In this document: one piece after another, positions 35,106 through 46,778 of the stretch
How positions within the stretch are numbered: the stretch's first letter is position 1
Layout of the letters: the number at the start of each line of letters is the position of its first letter
NCBI GenBank assembly: GCA_024449915.1
Contig: JAMZAV010000807.1
Span: 126,501 to 190,500 of the forward strand
Source of the DNA: Sweltsa coloradensis
Lineage: Eukaryota > Arthropoda > Insecta > Plecoptera > Chloroperlidae
Direction of reading: 5' to 3'
DNA length: 64,000 nt
Program-made: the position numbers and the translations under genes
The notes under the pieces: model-generated
What the model was told of the DNA's origin: nothing
The model's database searches: none
What the model saw: only the letters and a program-made list of their open reading frames with translations

Positions 35106-35694
35106 GCAATTGTTCTTAGCTCAGCAAGGTCAAAGCGGTCGAGATTCGCTTGGTTATCGCTGGATAAGAGCCCGTTCTGCGCCGTAAGCGCACAGCCTGC
35201 AGAGGCGTCGGCGGTGAATACCATCTCATAAACAGTGCAACAATCAATGCGACGAAGTTTACGTAAACGAAAAGTGTAAGACACAGTTTTGTAGAGAAAG
35301 CTTGTGCCCATCGATTGCTGCCACTCGTAATTTTTTTGAATTTTTTTTGTGGCTTGTGATCGAGTTGAAAATGCGGTGTTACGATTTTTGCGATTTTCTT
35401 CGATCAATTTTTAATGTTTTGCATATTGAATTTTACGAAAATACAAAATGCCATATCAATATAGGTAGATACAATAGAATTACACATTCTAAAAAAAAAA
35501 AATAGGTCAATATGTTTGTAACTTTATCTGTATTAAAGAAAACAAGAAAAAACACAAAAAATACAAATTTGCAGTTTGATAATTTTTTTAAGGGTGTTCC
35601 GACAAGTTTTTTTGAAATCCATTTCTAAGGGAGTATCCTGAGACTGTCTGGATCATGTTCTGAAATTTGCAGCTGGTTACCTCTCCGATGCTGT
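35106..35694 (-). repeat. 590-bp inverted repeat, right arm
   Basis: Reverse-complement partner of 28996-29585. The matching open frame here is 35407-35021 (128 residues). It continues past the arm end with unrelated sequence. Base differences between the arms include both silent and amino acid-changing ones, so coding is not established. Confidence 0.85.
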
Positions 35695-36371
35695 TAACTT
35701 CTTTATTTGAAGAGCTAGAGCCCGTCGTCGCTCTGATTATTAGGCCTAGCCCCTACATCAAAAAGTTCAAGTTACTCATAAAATGGAACTAAAGTCCCTT
35801 TAAAATTTTCTCTTTTATTTTTTATTTTGTTATGAGTAGCCTAGGCCTATTATGTTTAATGCGACTGCAGAGTCACTGACATACAACTCGCAAGCATACG
35901 GCTGTCAAAGAGCATGGCGAGCGGTAGGCCTATGGTCATGAATTGTGATCTAAATATGATAGGGCCTATGAAATTATAAATTATACATAGGGGCAAGGTT
36001 ATTTGCTAATGAATAGGCCTACTGAAAAGTGGTGCTAAGTGCAAAATAGACTACTGGTAGGCTACTTGATTTTGCAACTGGAACGTTTAAAGGAACTTTC
36101 TGAAAAAGTTCCCTGAAAATATGAACTTGCAGTTTCTCAACACTTAAATGGATCAAGTTAAAAAAGTTCTAGGAAAATGGAACGCGTTCGTTTAAAAAGT
36201 TCTTTGCCCAAATATGGGGCTACACAATAGGCCTACATGAAAGAATAGATAGGCCTAGGCTCTTTTTATCCTGCAGCTTTACACGGGTGACTGAGGAACT
36301 GCGACTGACTGATGTAGGCTTACAGCGATCAAGACGAGAACTCTCAACAGAAAACACCGTCCGTGGTGGCA
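35695..36371. other. Spacer, nothing recognised
   Basis: Contains AGGCCTA motifs and repeated AAAGTTC words (36080-36200). No gene. Confidence 0.4.
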
Positions 36372-36490
36372 CATACAATAGGAGCGGTGGTCCAAAGCAT
36401 AGGCCTATGGCTCTACGAGTAGGCATACGTGGGTTCAAAACCCGTATAAGGCATGATTTTTGTAATCGTCCTTCATCGCCATCCACCACT
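36372..36490 (+). repeat. tRNA-derived SINE-like element, second copy
   Basis: GGAGCGGTGGTCCAAAGCAT...GTGGGTTCAAAACCCGTATA...GTAATCGTCCTTCAT follows the plan of 29911-29995, with a TAGGCCTATG insertion in the middle. The T arm is still paired. Not a working tRNA. Confidence 0.6.
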
Positions 36491-36514
36491 CATGGTCTTG
36501 AATAGCCTTCCTGC

Positions 36515-36725
36515 TGAAAAATCTTGTCAGGAACTTGCAAGAACTTGTTTAGGCCTATGGTAAGAATATCTTGGATAAAAACAAGATCTTGTCAACGTGA
36601 TCTTGGATTTTACAAGACCTTGTCAAGATCTTGGTTAGAAACAAGATACGAACAAGATCTTGTCAACGTCTTACCAAGATCTTAGATTCTAAACAAGATC
36701 TTGTCAAAATCTTGTAAGATTTCAA
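36515..36725. repeat. Cluster of CAAGATCTTG palindromes
   Basis: The words ACAAGATCTTGTCAA, ATCTTGGAT, CAAGATCTTGG and CAAGATCTTAGAT recur about every 25-45 bp from 36570 to 36720. A self-complementary word (CAAGATCTTG) is repeated at least four times in whole or near-whole form. Class unknown. Confidence 0.75.
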
Positions 36726-36748
36726 TCTTAAAGGTGGGCTGTAGTTAA

Positions 36749-37591
36749 CAGGCGCGGACTGGGTCGAAAAGGCCCGGGATGCTGGCATGTAGTAGAGCCC
36801 GTATGAGGTTGCGTAGTAAAGCAGGGGTCTGGGGCGAAGCCCCAGCCGCCGGAGGCAATTTCGCCGAAGGCGAAAATTTTTGGGTGGTTCGTTATATTTT
36901 ATGGCCTAAAACGCTATTTTAGGACGCGATTAATAGGCGCCAACTAAGTAACACTACCCGAGCTTGCAATTCAAATCTCGCGAGAATTATATTTGAGGAA
37001 GCCTTACAACCAATAATGTAACTTGCAAGTACCAAATTGACACTCACAAAATGCGAGCTTGGGGGATGAGTGTATACTGGACATTTTGATTGAATCATGC
37101 ATAACTTTCTAGTAATAATGTGTAAGCGTAAGCTGTAACCTGTAATGAGACGATTCACGGTACTACTTCTACATCCCCTAGCCGGCGCCGGCTGCCCCCC
37201 CCCCCCAACCAACGCCATCCCCTTGCTAGTTGGAACTGGCAAACCAAAACCAAAATACTTGCAATCACATCGAAATTTCTTCTCGTAGCGCGGCGGCGAG
37301 AAAGTCAATTAGCTATACATGATAGTCACTAGTTCCTACTGAAAACTGAAAAGTGAGAACACTGAACAACCATTCTCTTTTGAAGAGCTGCCTAAGGCAC
37401 CCCATGAGTCATCGTTAATATTATCTAATGTATTTTGTTCGGCAACTCTTTTTCGCAGTAAACAAATATACAATCATATATATTTTGTCTGAAACTGAAA
37501 GTGTAGTGTGTACAAATGTTCCACAGGGGCCCGGAATGTCAAAAGCCCGGGGTGCGATCGCACCCCAGCACCCCCTGCCAGTCCGCGCCTG
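36749..37591. mobile_element. hAT-type non-autonomous element, 8-bp target duplication
   Basis: TIR CAGGCGCGGACTGG (36749-36762), with its exact complement CCAGTCCGCGCCTG ending at 37591. GTAGTTAA is duplicated exactly at 36741-36748 and 37592-37599. About 843 bp. A subterminal module GGTCTGGGGCGAAGCCCC, then GCCGCCGGAGGC and TTCGCCGAAGGCG, spans 36827-36885 and is shared with two other hAT elements here. No transposase. Confidence 0.9.
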
Positions 37592-37599
37592 GTAGTTAA

Positions 37600-38931
37600 A
37601 GTGGGGTAAATGTCAAAAACGTGTTTTTATGTACTACTATTAAACCCATTTTTGACATGATTTCGATAACCTCAGTAAAAACCCGAGCTCAAACGCACGA
37701 GCCGTTAAAGAGCTGCCCGCCTCAAAGTTGGAGGGGTGGGGGTGCCTACGTCACTGCTCCGTAGTCTCGACGGCCGCGGGTCGCTGGCTGCAGCCAACTA
37801 CACACTACTATGGGTGCATGGCTCAAGCCCGTGCTTTCGCCGGACTCACTACCCCAATAATAGTATTGCTAAATTACAAAATAATAAACTCAATTAACTC
37901 ACCAATGAAGAAGTTATTCAAAATATTCTGGCTGGTAACCGTCAGCTGCTTTAAAACCTTCACCCTCATCTAGTATCACCAGTTTACTACTCTTCGTCTC
38001 GAATAACAATAGGACCTCCGGCCTTTGTAGGCGCTGAGCAACCAAAACAAAACCCGGTCATTGTGGACGCTAGAGACTAAACTGCTACCATAATTTGTAT
38101 TTACAAAATATTAACCTATTTTTGATACATGTAACAACAGTGAGTACCTACCTAGGATCTGCCTTTTTAGTTTTTAAGACCTGTGTTTTTAGTTGGTGTC
38201 ATTTTACTGTGTGTTCGTTAGGCCTATGGTGCGCATTGTTGTCAATGTGTTTGGGAGTTGGAATGCGCAAGGTCTGACAACTCATGTTAGTGAAACAGAG
38301 GAGTTAAGGGGGGTGTGGAGTGAGGGGCCCAGGGGCTTAGCGCAGGTAGCCCAACCGAAGTTAGTGAAATTGTTTCCAAGTTGCAGTCACAATTGCAACG
38401 AGGTATTCCACTTTTCTGCCATGCACAACAGCTAAATGTAACGTAATAACAAACAATAGAGAACGGAAATAGTTGCACTCCATAGTGCAACCATTTCCAT
38501 TGACTATATATCTGGTAGGCCTATCTGGACACTTCCGTTGCCTGCCGCACGAATAACTTAAGCATTTGCACAAATATTAAGCACGTTACTTAGCTATCGA
38601 GGTTAAACCGCCAAACAAGATACAAGCCTCTCGTGTGTGCGATGCTGTTTGTCAAGGGAGAAACGATAAGACCAATGGGAAATGTGTGCTAATGAACACA
38701 TTTAAACATTTGTGTCACTCTCATTCTCACAAGTTTACATTCACTTACTGGTAGGCCCTACACTTTATTTTAGCTGTAAAAAGAAATTTTTAAAATTTGC
38801 ATTTTTAATATTTTGTGTTCTACCGGTTACCTTTTTATAATTTGCCTACAGTAGGCTAGGTATTTGTATCCTTATTTCCCACACCTTTATAATGTAGGCC
38901 TCACTTATAATTTGCTCTTTGTATGTTCCAG
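37600..38931. other. Region upstream of nup50, probably intron and promoter
   Basis: The first coding exon of nup50 is preceded by a good splice acceptor, so one or more non-coding first exons must lie upstream. 37735-37830 is CpG-richer than its surroundings and 38041-38140 is a possible leader with ACA|GTGAGT at 38138, but I cannot place the first exon or the start of transcription. Confidence 0.4.
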
Positions 38932-38944
38932 GTTGCTGACCACC

Positions 38945-40080
38945 ATGAGTAGTAAACGAACAGCAACTTCGGATCTTAATCATGATAATTGGGATGAAGA
39001 AGAGGAAGAAGAAGTGTCGGGAACATACCGCATAGCTCCTGTGGAGATTCTTGCCAAGAGACGGATAAGAACTGCCACTCGACGCCTAGATACGTCTCGT
39101 AATCCTACCGATAGGGCAGAAATAAAAATAAATAATAGCCCTAAGTCAGATAAAAATGTGCTTCAAAGTCTTGGTGGAGCATTTTTGTCAAGTCCTACAC
39201 AAGTAATAAATCAATCCACAACAACGTTTGTGAGCAAACGACTCAACTTGGGCGAACATATGTCAAAAGAATCAACTTTCTCGTCGACCACATTCCAAAA
39301 ACAGCCTGCTTTAAAATATGACAAAGAGTCAAAAAGTTCCAACAAATCTAAGGCTGTGGGGAGCAACCATATAACGATAAATGATGATGATGTTGACAGT
39401 GTTATTGACATAGGTAATGGAGCCAGTGCTTTCCAGCCAGTGAACTCTCTTTCGAGTCATGCTTCTGGATTCTTAGCTGTTGAAAGAACAAACTCTAATG
39501 TTGAATCTTCCGGTATTAAACCTGCTGTTCCCGATAATACTCGTAAATCATCACAGTCAAGTACAGACTCCGAAGGCAAACCTTGCTTAGAAACAAGACT
39601 CGGAACCGATTCTGAAGCTGAAGTATTTGACAGATTGGATTCACGGCGCTTGTTGAAGCCCGTGCCCGAGGACGTGCTGGTGCGGCTACGTGCCAAGGCT
39701 GACGCCACTTCAAAGTCTCTGCATTTCTTAGAGCGCACCTATCAGCTGAACACCACAACTACAGATTGGTTAAATCTACTCATAGAAGAAGATCTTACCA
39801 TCAATTTAGCGGATGTGATGCCCAGTTATATGAAAGAGCTTTTGAAGCTCATTGATGAGGAAATTGCATCACAAAATTCGCTAGCTGTAAAAGCAAGTCT
39901 CCGCCCACATCAATACCAGCTACAAAAGATGTTGGTACTTTTTCAAGAGGGTGCATTGGTTAACGGAAATAAAGGCTCTGAGGATCTAAAATCCAAAAAT
40001 CTCGAAATGAGTTCTAACAGTAGCAATGTGTTAAATTCAAATTTGATGATGAACCTATTGCAGAGTCCTCAAAGCCCAAG
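38945..40080 (+). CDS. nup50: nup50 coding exon 1 (nucleoporin Nup50, residues 1-378)
   Basis: Nup50 (Npap60) is a mobile nuclear-basket nucleoporin that helps importin-alpha cargo release and Ran-dependent transport. ATG 38945 is in a fair context (A at -3), 14 bases after the acceptor TATGTTCCAG (ends 38931). Residues 1-47 keep the importin-alpha-binding plan of Nup50: KR at 4-5, NWDEEEEEE at 15-23, GTYRIAPVEILAKRR at 26-40. A leucine-rich helical segment (about 237-310, TDWLNLLIEEDLTINLADVM) matches the central Nup50 helix region. The exon ends AG|GTAAAT after 40080 in phase 2. No FG dipeptide occurs, though FG motifs are normal in vertebrate Nup50. Confidence 0.92.
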
Positions 40081-41098
40081 GTAAATCTACCTATGTTTAA
40101 AACCAATGTTGATAACGCACAGATCTTTTTATCCATTCTCATTGATTAGACTGTACTGTAAGGAGAATTGCCGTGTAGGGACTGTAGGTACCAAGGTTGT
40201 CAACTCTCCTTCTTACCCTGACTGGTCAGTGGTCATAGATGTAGGACAGTGGTTCCCAACATTTTAAAAGTCTTGGCACATCTGGAAACAAGAACAGTTT
40301 GATGGCACAGTGCCATTTTTGAAATCATAGTTTTCCATTAATCGTAATGGCGACAATGATTTTAGTTGTTTTGTCAGGGACAACCAACAATTTCATTATA
40401 AATAATTGTAGAATTAATAGCGATGTTTGAAGTCGAGTATTTTTGAGAGAATGTTCTTGCGTTTCGAGCGAGATTCAAGATGGAGCATACTGAAATTGCC
40501 ATACCCGGTACCTAGAACTTATTAAATCCATTGATTTTGTAAAACTTTGCAAATTTAGGCTTAGCTTAAGTATAAATTTATTTAAGTAGGCCCTACCCAA
40601 GTTTTTCAATAATTAAGACCAGCCCAGGCCATTATAGTAGGCCTATAGGCCTACCTATTGATAATATTAATTGATATAGGGCCTACACATTGATAAAACA
40701 TGAAATTGACATCCTTTTGTGCTCATGTAGGCCTAGGCTATGAAACTTCAAACTACCCATCTAGGGCCTATTTAAGCAGTCGAGTTCTCATCGTGTAATG
40801 CTAGTGTTCTGGCCTAGTTGTCGTGACCTGTGAATTAAGCTTATTTCTAATGAATGATGTCCCATGTATAAAATTCATAACCTACATAGTTTTCACAACA
40901 AGTAGGCCTAAGGAGCCAGTTATAATTATATTTATTCCACAGTGGCCTAGCACTTGACATTGGTTATTTATTCGATTTGCCATCTCTTAAATCATAATAA
41001 TGTGCAATTGTTTGACATAAAAACTTTTGTGCAACATTAAATAATGCAGTCTTTAAAATTACCTTTAAATCATTTTTTTTTAGTATGCTACTAGTAGT
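40081..41098 (+). other. nup50 intron 1, first part, with a hAT end fragment
   Basis: Intron 1 runs 40081-46498 (GT...AG). CAGTGGTTCCCAACATTTTA at 40247-40266 followed by TCTTGGCACATCTGG resembles the widespread hAT terminus of this type. No matching right end was found, so it is a fragment. The rest has AGGCCTA motifs only. Confidence 0.55.
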
Positions 41099-41544
41099 TA
41101 GGGATGCACACGATAATCGATATTATCGATTGATAATCAGTAATGGATATAATTTCGATAATAGATAACCAAAATTCATTATCGATTATCGAAATATCAA
41201 ATAATTGGTCAATAGTGACACAAACCAAACTCTAAAGACAAAGAATATATCGCGTTGTGCCATGCACCGTCTGGGCTGATGGTGTACGTCACACTCGAGA
41301 TTTATGTTTGGAAATGAACTATAAGTTGATATCGAAAGCCAAAGATATGACATCAAAGACAGCAAAGTAGCAAACGGAACGCAATTGTATTTTTGACTTA
41401 CACGTGCCACACTTGAGGTTCCACTTATAGGTCAGAACAGGCTTTGTTGGTGATATCGATATTATCGATTCAATATTATCGATTCGATAATGACATTACC
41501 ATTTTGATAATCGATAATGAAACAAGTATCGATGTGCATCCCTA
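41099..41544. mobile_element. MITE with TAGGGATGCAC ends in nup50 intron 1
   Basis: TAGGGATGCAC at 41099-41109 faces GTGCATCCCTA ending 41544. Inside, both arms are rich in ATTATCGATAATCGAT palindromes. A TAGGG start is common in hAT elements. Flanking TAGTAGTT/TAGTAATT are similar but the borders overlap the TIR, so the target duplication is not clean. Confidence 0.65.
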
Positions 41545-41862
41545 GTAATTATTAGTAGTAGGCCTACCTAGTAGGACTATTCTATTTTCAATTTCTAATA
41601 GAAAAAAAATTACAAAATTTCAAATTGTTCTAAAACAAGTTCCCAAATGATTTTTCTTGAATTTCGATGTCAAAAACACTGTGATGTCGAAATGACGAAA
41701 TTTTTGGTTTTACAAATTGGATTACCAATTTTAAATCAATTCCTCACCCTATTTCAAGGCCTATTTCAATTGTGCTTTGCCTGCAAATTACGATATAATA
41801 TACTAAAGGCTAGGTACTTCATACTTATTCCTTGTAGGCCTACCTAATAATAAGGAAGGTGT

Positions 41863-43134
41863 CAGGGTGTCCAGTGGCAACTTTTTTTTAGACTTTTAGC
41901 AACATTTTAGCAACTTTTAAATTTTAACAAATCCTTGCAAAAGCAACTTTTTAGCAACTTTTATCAACAAATCCTTTACAACAAATTTTTTATAAAAAAA
42001 AACATGCCTAAAACTCGTTAAAATACTCCAATCACACTCTTAAGAATTGAACAATTTTCTGGCACTGTGCGCTCCGGACCAGCATTACCTTGGGGGGCTC
42101 CCCACTAGACCCCCCCCCATTATACAAGGTCATGTATAGGCCTACTTTACCCAATCATACTAAGGGCGTCCCCCTGGAATCCTCTATAAAGCAATTTTAT
42201 TAACATATTAATTAGAGTCTAATAATATAACTACGTAATTTACATTAATATTCAACGGTTTTCGGTACATTGTACCGCGTTAATAAGAGTGTAATATGAG
42301 TGTAATAACACATACCTGCGGAATACTTGTTTCTATACATTACTACACTTTTTTAATCTCGTCAGAACGTTCGAGTTCCAATTCCTTTTTTTGTGTAAAG
42401 TTTTGAGTATCGACTTGCACAAAAAATACATTATTTTGGTTATTGCATTAAGGCCACTACTTTTTTAAAAACGCACCAAACGCATTAAAATCCTATTTTC
42501 AAAAATCGGAGAGTGCTATGCCCCTCAAACCCCAACGCATGTCAAAAAAGTAAAATGATATTAAATTTTGGCTACCCTAAAAAATTCTGGTAGACGCCTG
42601 AAATCATTACCGAGGATTTTGATACCTAGTTACGGCTCTAAAGAACATCGTTCAAAGTATTTCTAATATAGCTTCAATTCGGGTCAAAAGAACTTTATAG
42701 CACTTATTGAACACAAGCAAACTTTTTCCTTACCCTCTTTTAGTCCCGTACGGCACCGGTCCACCTTGGGGTGTTTGACGTTAGGATGGAAAAAGCGTTA
42801 ATTTCCTAACATTTAACCTTGAAATTTCGTGTTTTCACTTTTTAAGCTCTAGCCTCTCCTCCACAAATACACATTTGATGTCACCACAAGTTCAATTATT
42901 ATTTGGCTACCCCAACAAATTGTAGAGCCCTGAATCATTCCCGTAATTTTTAACCTAGTTACGGCTCTAAAAGAAACATCGATTCAAGTATTTCTAAATA
43001 TAGCTTCAATTCGGGCAAAAGCAACTTTTATAGCAACTTATTTGAAACAACAAGCAACTTTTTTAACAACTTTGAATCACAGAAGAGGCAACTTTTCCTA
43101 CCTCTTTATAGTCCCCTAGGCACCGGACACCCTG
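41863..43134. repeat. Candidate hAT-like element with internal duplication in nup50 intron 1
   Basis: CAGGGTGTCCAGTGGC at 41863 faces GGCACCGGACACCCTG ending 43134 (one mismatch). The left part repeats GCAACTTTT words. 42500-42850 and 42870-43235 are an approximate tandem duplication (CTAGTTACGGCTCTAAA, TAGCTTCAATTCGGG, TAGTCCC, GGCACCGG blocks). Target duplication is not clear (GGTGT on both sides at best). Confidence 0.5.
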
Positions 43135-43146
43135 GGGTGTTGACGT

Positions 43147-43632
43147 TAGGGATGGGGAAAAAGCGTTTAATTTCCTAAACATTTAACCCCTTGAAATTTT
43201 CGTGTTTCAACGTTTTAAGCTCTGTTTTCTAAAAAAAATATTATATAAATTTTAGGTGGGCGGAGGCCTAGGTTTTACAACAAAAATCGTAATTTTGTAG
43301 GCCTACTTATGACCTGCCGACGAGTAATTAACAACGGTTTTATTCTCACACTCGCATTAATGACCCGGCACTTCCACCATGTGTAACAGACAAGATGCCT
43401 TAATACAGCCTGGGACCTGGCACCTCCACCAAAATTACGCACCTTTAGAAAAATTTTGAACTAATTTGTTAGCCTGTGTTTGTGTAGACTCCAAAAGTGA
43501 TAACAAATTGACATTTTGTTCAGGCCTATAAAAATAAAAAAAATAAAAAATAATCATGTTTATACGTTTATATAAAACTCTATATGTTTAAACTCTACAT
43601 GCGCATTTAAACGTTTAAACGACCCATCCCTT
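43147..43632. mobile_element. hAT-type non-autonomous element in nup50 intron 1
   Basis: Starts TAGGGATGGG and ends CCCATCCCTT. GTTGACGT is duplicated exactly at 43139-43146 and 43633-43640. Inside both ends are CGTTTAA/TTAAACG motifs, also present in the hAT at 11808. 486 bp, no coding. Confidence 0.8.
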
Positions 43633-43689
43633 GTTGACGTAACTGACAGAAACAAAACAGCTTGTAGCCTAACGTGACGTAAATCGGCA

Positions 43690-43870
43690 GTCGATTTCGA
43701 ACTTAGCCGTCGTCGGGGAACTTTCCCCTTCCCTTTGACTACCTCCCCGATGGCGACGACAATGACAACACAGACGGATGATGACACAGACGGAGACGAC
43801 CACGACGTGGGGGATCCCCTGCCCTCCCCATACGCTTGTGGCTGGTTCTGACCAGCACAGGCCTGTCCAC
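43690..43870 (-). repeat. Dispersed repeat, inverted relative of 61777-62060
   Basis: On the minus strand: CTGGTCAGAACCAGCCAC, CCCCCACGTCGTGGTCGTC, TGTCATTGTCGTCGCC and GTTCCCCGACGACGGC, the same order as 61777-61925. It lacks the GAGCTCGCC half. Overlapping open frames are repeat-driven. Confidence 0.6.
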
Positions 43871-44349
43871 CCCTTGTCCCCCCGCGTCATCCCTTACGTC
43901 CCTCCCTTCGTCTCGATTAGCCAAGTTGCATAAATATGAGACGTTAAGCAATATCCAATCAATCGAACGCTCATACATGGCTTATCGATATGCATGCTAC
44001 ACTATTGGGCTAATCAATCTATGCAGCACAGAAGGCCCGAGTTCTAGTTTAGGCCTACCTACATTATTTTTATCTGAGATCTTCGGAGTAGACATGAAGC
44101 TATGCACAGTGTCGGTGCACACGGGCATGCCGTAGTAGCGCACTGCACCTTGCCAGTGACCTAAGTAGCCCTAGAATAAGGATTTCATATTGAACAAACT
44201 TCTCGAACTGTCTCGAGTCATTTTGAGGCCCGATCTTTCAAGCAAAAAAAAATTAAAATTGAAATTGAGTAAAATTTGAGCAGGACTTTTTTCTTTTTCT
44301 TGTCTTGAAATTTTGAGACTCGCACAGCGCTAGCCTTTAGGAGCTTGGC

Positions 44350-44765
44350 CCAACTCAAATTTTTCGCACTCAGGTGTTGATGGTTTCTACTGAACGGTTG
44401 GTAATATTATTACCAAATTTTGCATTAATGTTCAGAAAGTACTTTTCTATTGATATCCATTATCCACGCTTGGTTGCAAAAAATGAGCATTAAAGATCCA
44501 TTGCGAAATATTCCAAAACCAAAACGTGGAAAAATGGGAAATCCAAAATATGAATTTCAATTCAGGAAATTCCTATCAAACCGTTTAAATCTTATTTTAC
44601 CAAATTAAATTGTGTGTTCACATGGATTTAAACCTTTATATCTAGTATGCAAATCTGCGTTAAAAAAAACTAGACCTAGGCCTACACTTGGAATAAATTC
44701 ACGAAGTTCACCAAAATTGAGTAGCCTAATTTACGTAGATTTCAAGAATTTTTTATTCAAAATCA
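44350..44765 (-). repeat. Dispersed repeat, inverted partner of 21175-21530
   Basis: Same blocks in the same order on the minus strand as at 21175-21530. It lies in nup50 intron 1. Confidence 0.7.
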
Positions 44766-46498
44766 ATGAATTAATTTAGGAATATGCATACTTGATCTCA
44801 AAGATTGATTCTTTTTTAACGTTAGTGTGAAATATGATATCATGTTATTAACCGTTTACCCGGAAAAACCTGAAAGCTTAATGCTTAAAATCGTTACCCC
44901 GCCAGACTCAGCGACTCCTCTTAATAATGCTCCCAATGTACAGAGTGCCAATGTACAGCGGGACTGTATCGGTTTTCAGCCGTGTGTCCCATGTCCCGCC
45001 ACACTTCCCGGCAGGACGCACTTTTATCCCGCTTTTTTGAAAATACAAAATCTCAGATTTTGCATTTTTCGAACTTCGAGCTTACTACCTCATATCCCTT
45101 TCTTAATCAATTAATTAACCGACCCACTGTCAGAGAAAGCTAGCTGGCGCTCTCCTTTGTCATAATTGTAAACAGTGACGTGGCCACTGCCTGCCGCTGC
45201 CGACAAGATGTCAGCCTGCTTGTTTCTCCCTCGCACACAAGGAAATGTGTAGTCAGTGTTTGTTTTGTCTCGTATCAACAGTGTCGTGTGTAAACGTAAG
45301 TGTGTTTTCAATGACGATGTTAGGAAGGACTTTCCTTACCTTGTTCAACACGAGACTGATAATGACCAAATGTACTAAAGAAAAACATGCAAAGAGACAA
45401 AAATATAAAGAAGCATTGCTGCCATTTTCCAGTTAAAACATGACAAAATAAATGTAGTATCGTGAAATCGTGAAGTGCTCTGCAATATTTATAGAAAACT
45501 TCCAAGTCACAAGAATGTTCAAATGTTTTATATTTTAATTTCACTTGTTTGTTATTCTGTGTTGCAAGGCAACAGCTTTGGCTACAGAGACCGAATAAAG
45601 GTTTATTATTATGTATGGAATTAAAGTAAAATATGTTCAAATAAGAAGATAAGTACTATTAACATGTGACTGATAATATTTTGGATGAGTGCAGCCACAA
45701 TATGACTTTTGACTAGGAGGCCTAATGCCTGCACTTAAAAAGGTTCCTGAAGGTGTTTTTTCTTCTTGTTTGGAGCCCCAAGAACCAATCTATTTTGTTG
45801 CAAAATATCAATCAACCAAATGTGGTGGAATGTAATGCCACATTTAATTAAGGGCATTTATTTATTTATTATTTTTCTCCGTAATTTGTGCACATAATAC
45901 AAAAATTACAGAATGCAACAGGAAAGCAGGCCTATTGTGGCCCATTCACTGCAGTGACCCTCTTCGTAATACTAATAATAAAATAACATAACGTAAGGCA
46001 TTGAACCGAAATAAAAATAATTTTGGTTCGGTTAAGCTTCAGTTTTAGGTTCAGTTTGACCACCTCAAAAAAACTGTTCCGTCGACACCAGTTATGTTTT
46101 ACTTTTAGTACATTTTATAGTTTATATTTTTGAAAAGCTGTAGATGGCCTATAGGGTTTTAACTGATACCTGCACGTGCTCCACTTTCTAAGTCCAATGG
46201 CAATTTTGCAACCCCATAATTATTGGATTATCCTATTTTGGCGATTTTGAGACTGTGATCCGAAACTGCCCTGAACCAAAAATAACCAAAATTCCAAATT
46301 TACGGTTAGAATTTCGGTTCAAACACTTTTTTATAACAGTTCTCGGTTCAGAGAAAATATAATTTTTTCGGTTTTTAGTTCGAACCAGTTTGGTGCCAGG
46401 TGATTTTAAATTTTTATGTTGATGATGTCTTTTCATTTCTGTTTCTTTAGGCTACATTTTGTATAATGAGTTCATGTTCTGTTTTATTTTATTTACAG
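44766..46498 (+). other. nup50 intron 1, last part
   Basis: No gene. 44985-45040 has GTCCC/CCCGC words resembling the hAT-like end at 47250-47318. The intron ends with a pyrimidine-rich tract and TATTTACAG at 46490-46498. Confidence 0.5.
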
Positions 46499-46747
46499 TA
46501 AGCAGCCTAATCAAGATATTGCATTGCCTACGAACGCAATGAAGGAAACTCAGAATAAAATGGTTTTTTCTGACCCTGGGGTAAAGTTTTTAATGAAGAT
46601 GCCCGGTGCGTCTCCCACGGCCATTGAAGACCAAGCGAAGAAGCCAGACAACACAGAAGGGGGTGAAGAAGAGGAGAATGATGATGACACACCCAAAGAT
46701 AACCCCTTCACACCAGTGGTAGAAAATGACTCTGTGTGCTCCATGCG
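46499..46747 (+). CDS. nup50: nup50 coding exon 2 (residues 379-461)
   Basis: The acceptor TTTACAG ends at 46498. The first base completes Ser379, and the exon then encodes 82 codons to Met461 plus two bases of Arg462. The donor is GCG|GTAAGT at 46748. Sequence includes SDPGVKFLMKMPGAS and an acidic run GGEEEENDDDTPKDNPFTPV (about 438-457), which matches the EEEND-PPK linker just before the Ran-binding domain in vertebrate Nup50. In other Nup50 proteins FG motifs lie in the region before this; none are present. The phases of both junctions agree, supporting the exon. Confidence 0.9.
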
Positions 46748-46778
46748 GTAAGTTCTTACCTCTCTTCTTACAAGGTTA

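Noticed and set aside
38864..38944. Upstream extension of the nup50 start
   Set aside because: It would read through the intron and splice acceptor. The conserved Nup50 N terminus begins at 38945.
39211..39758. Antisense open frames over nup50 exon 1
   Set aside because: They are shadows of a clearly conserved sense exon.
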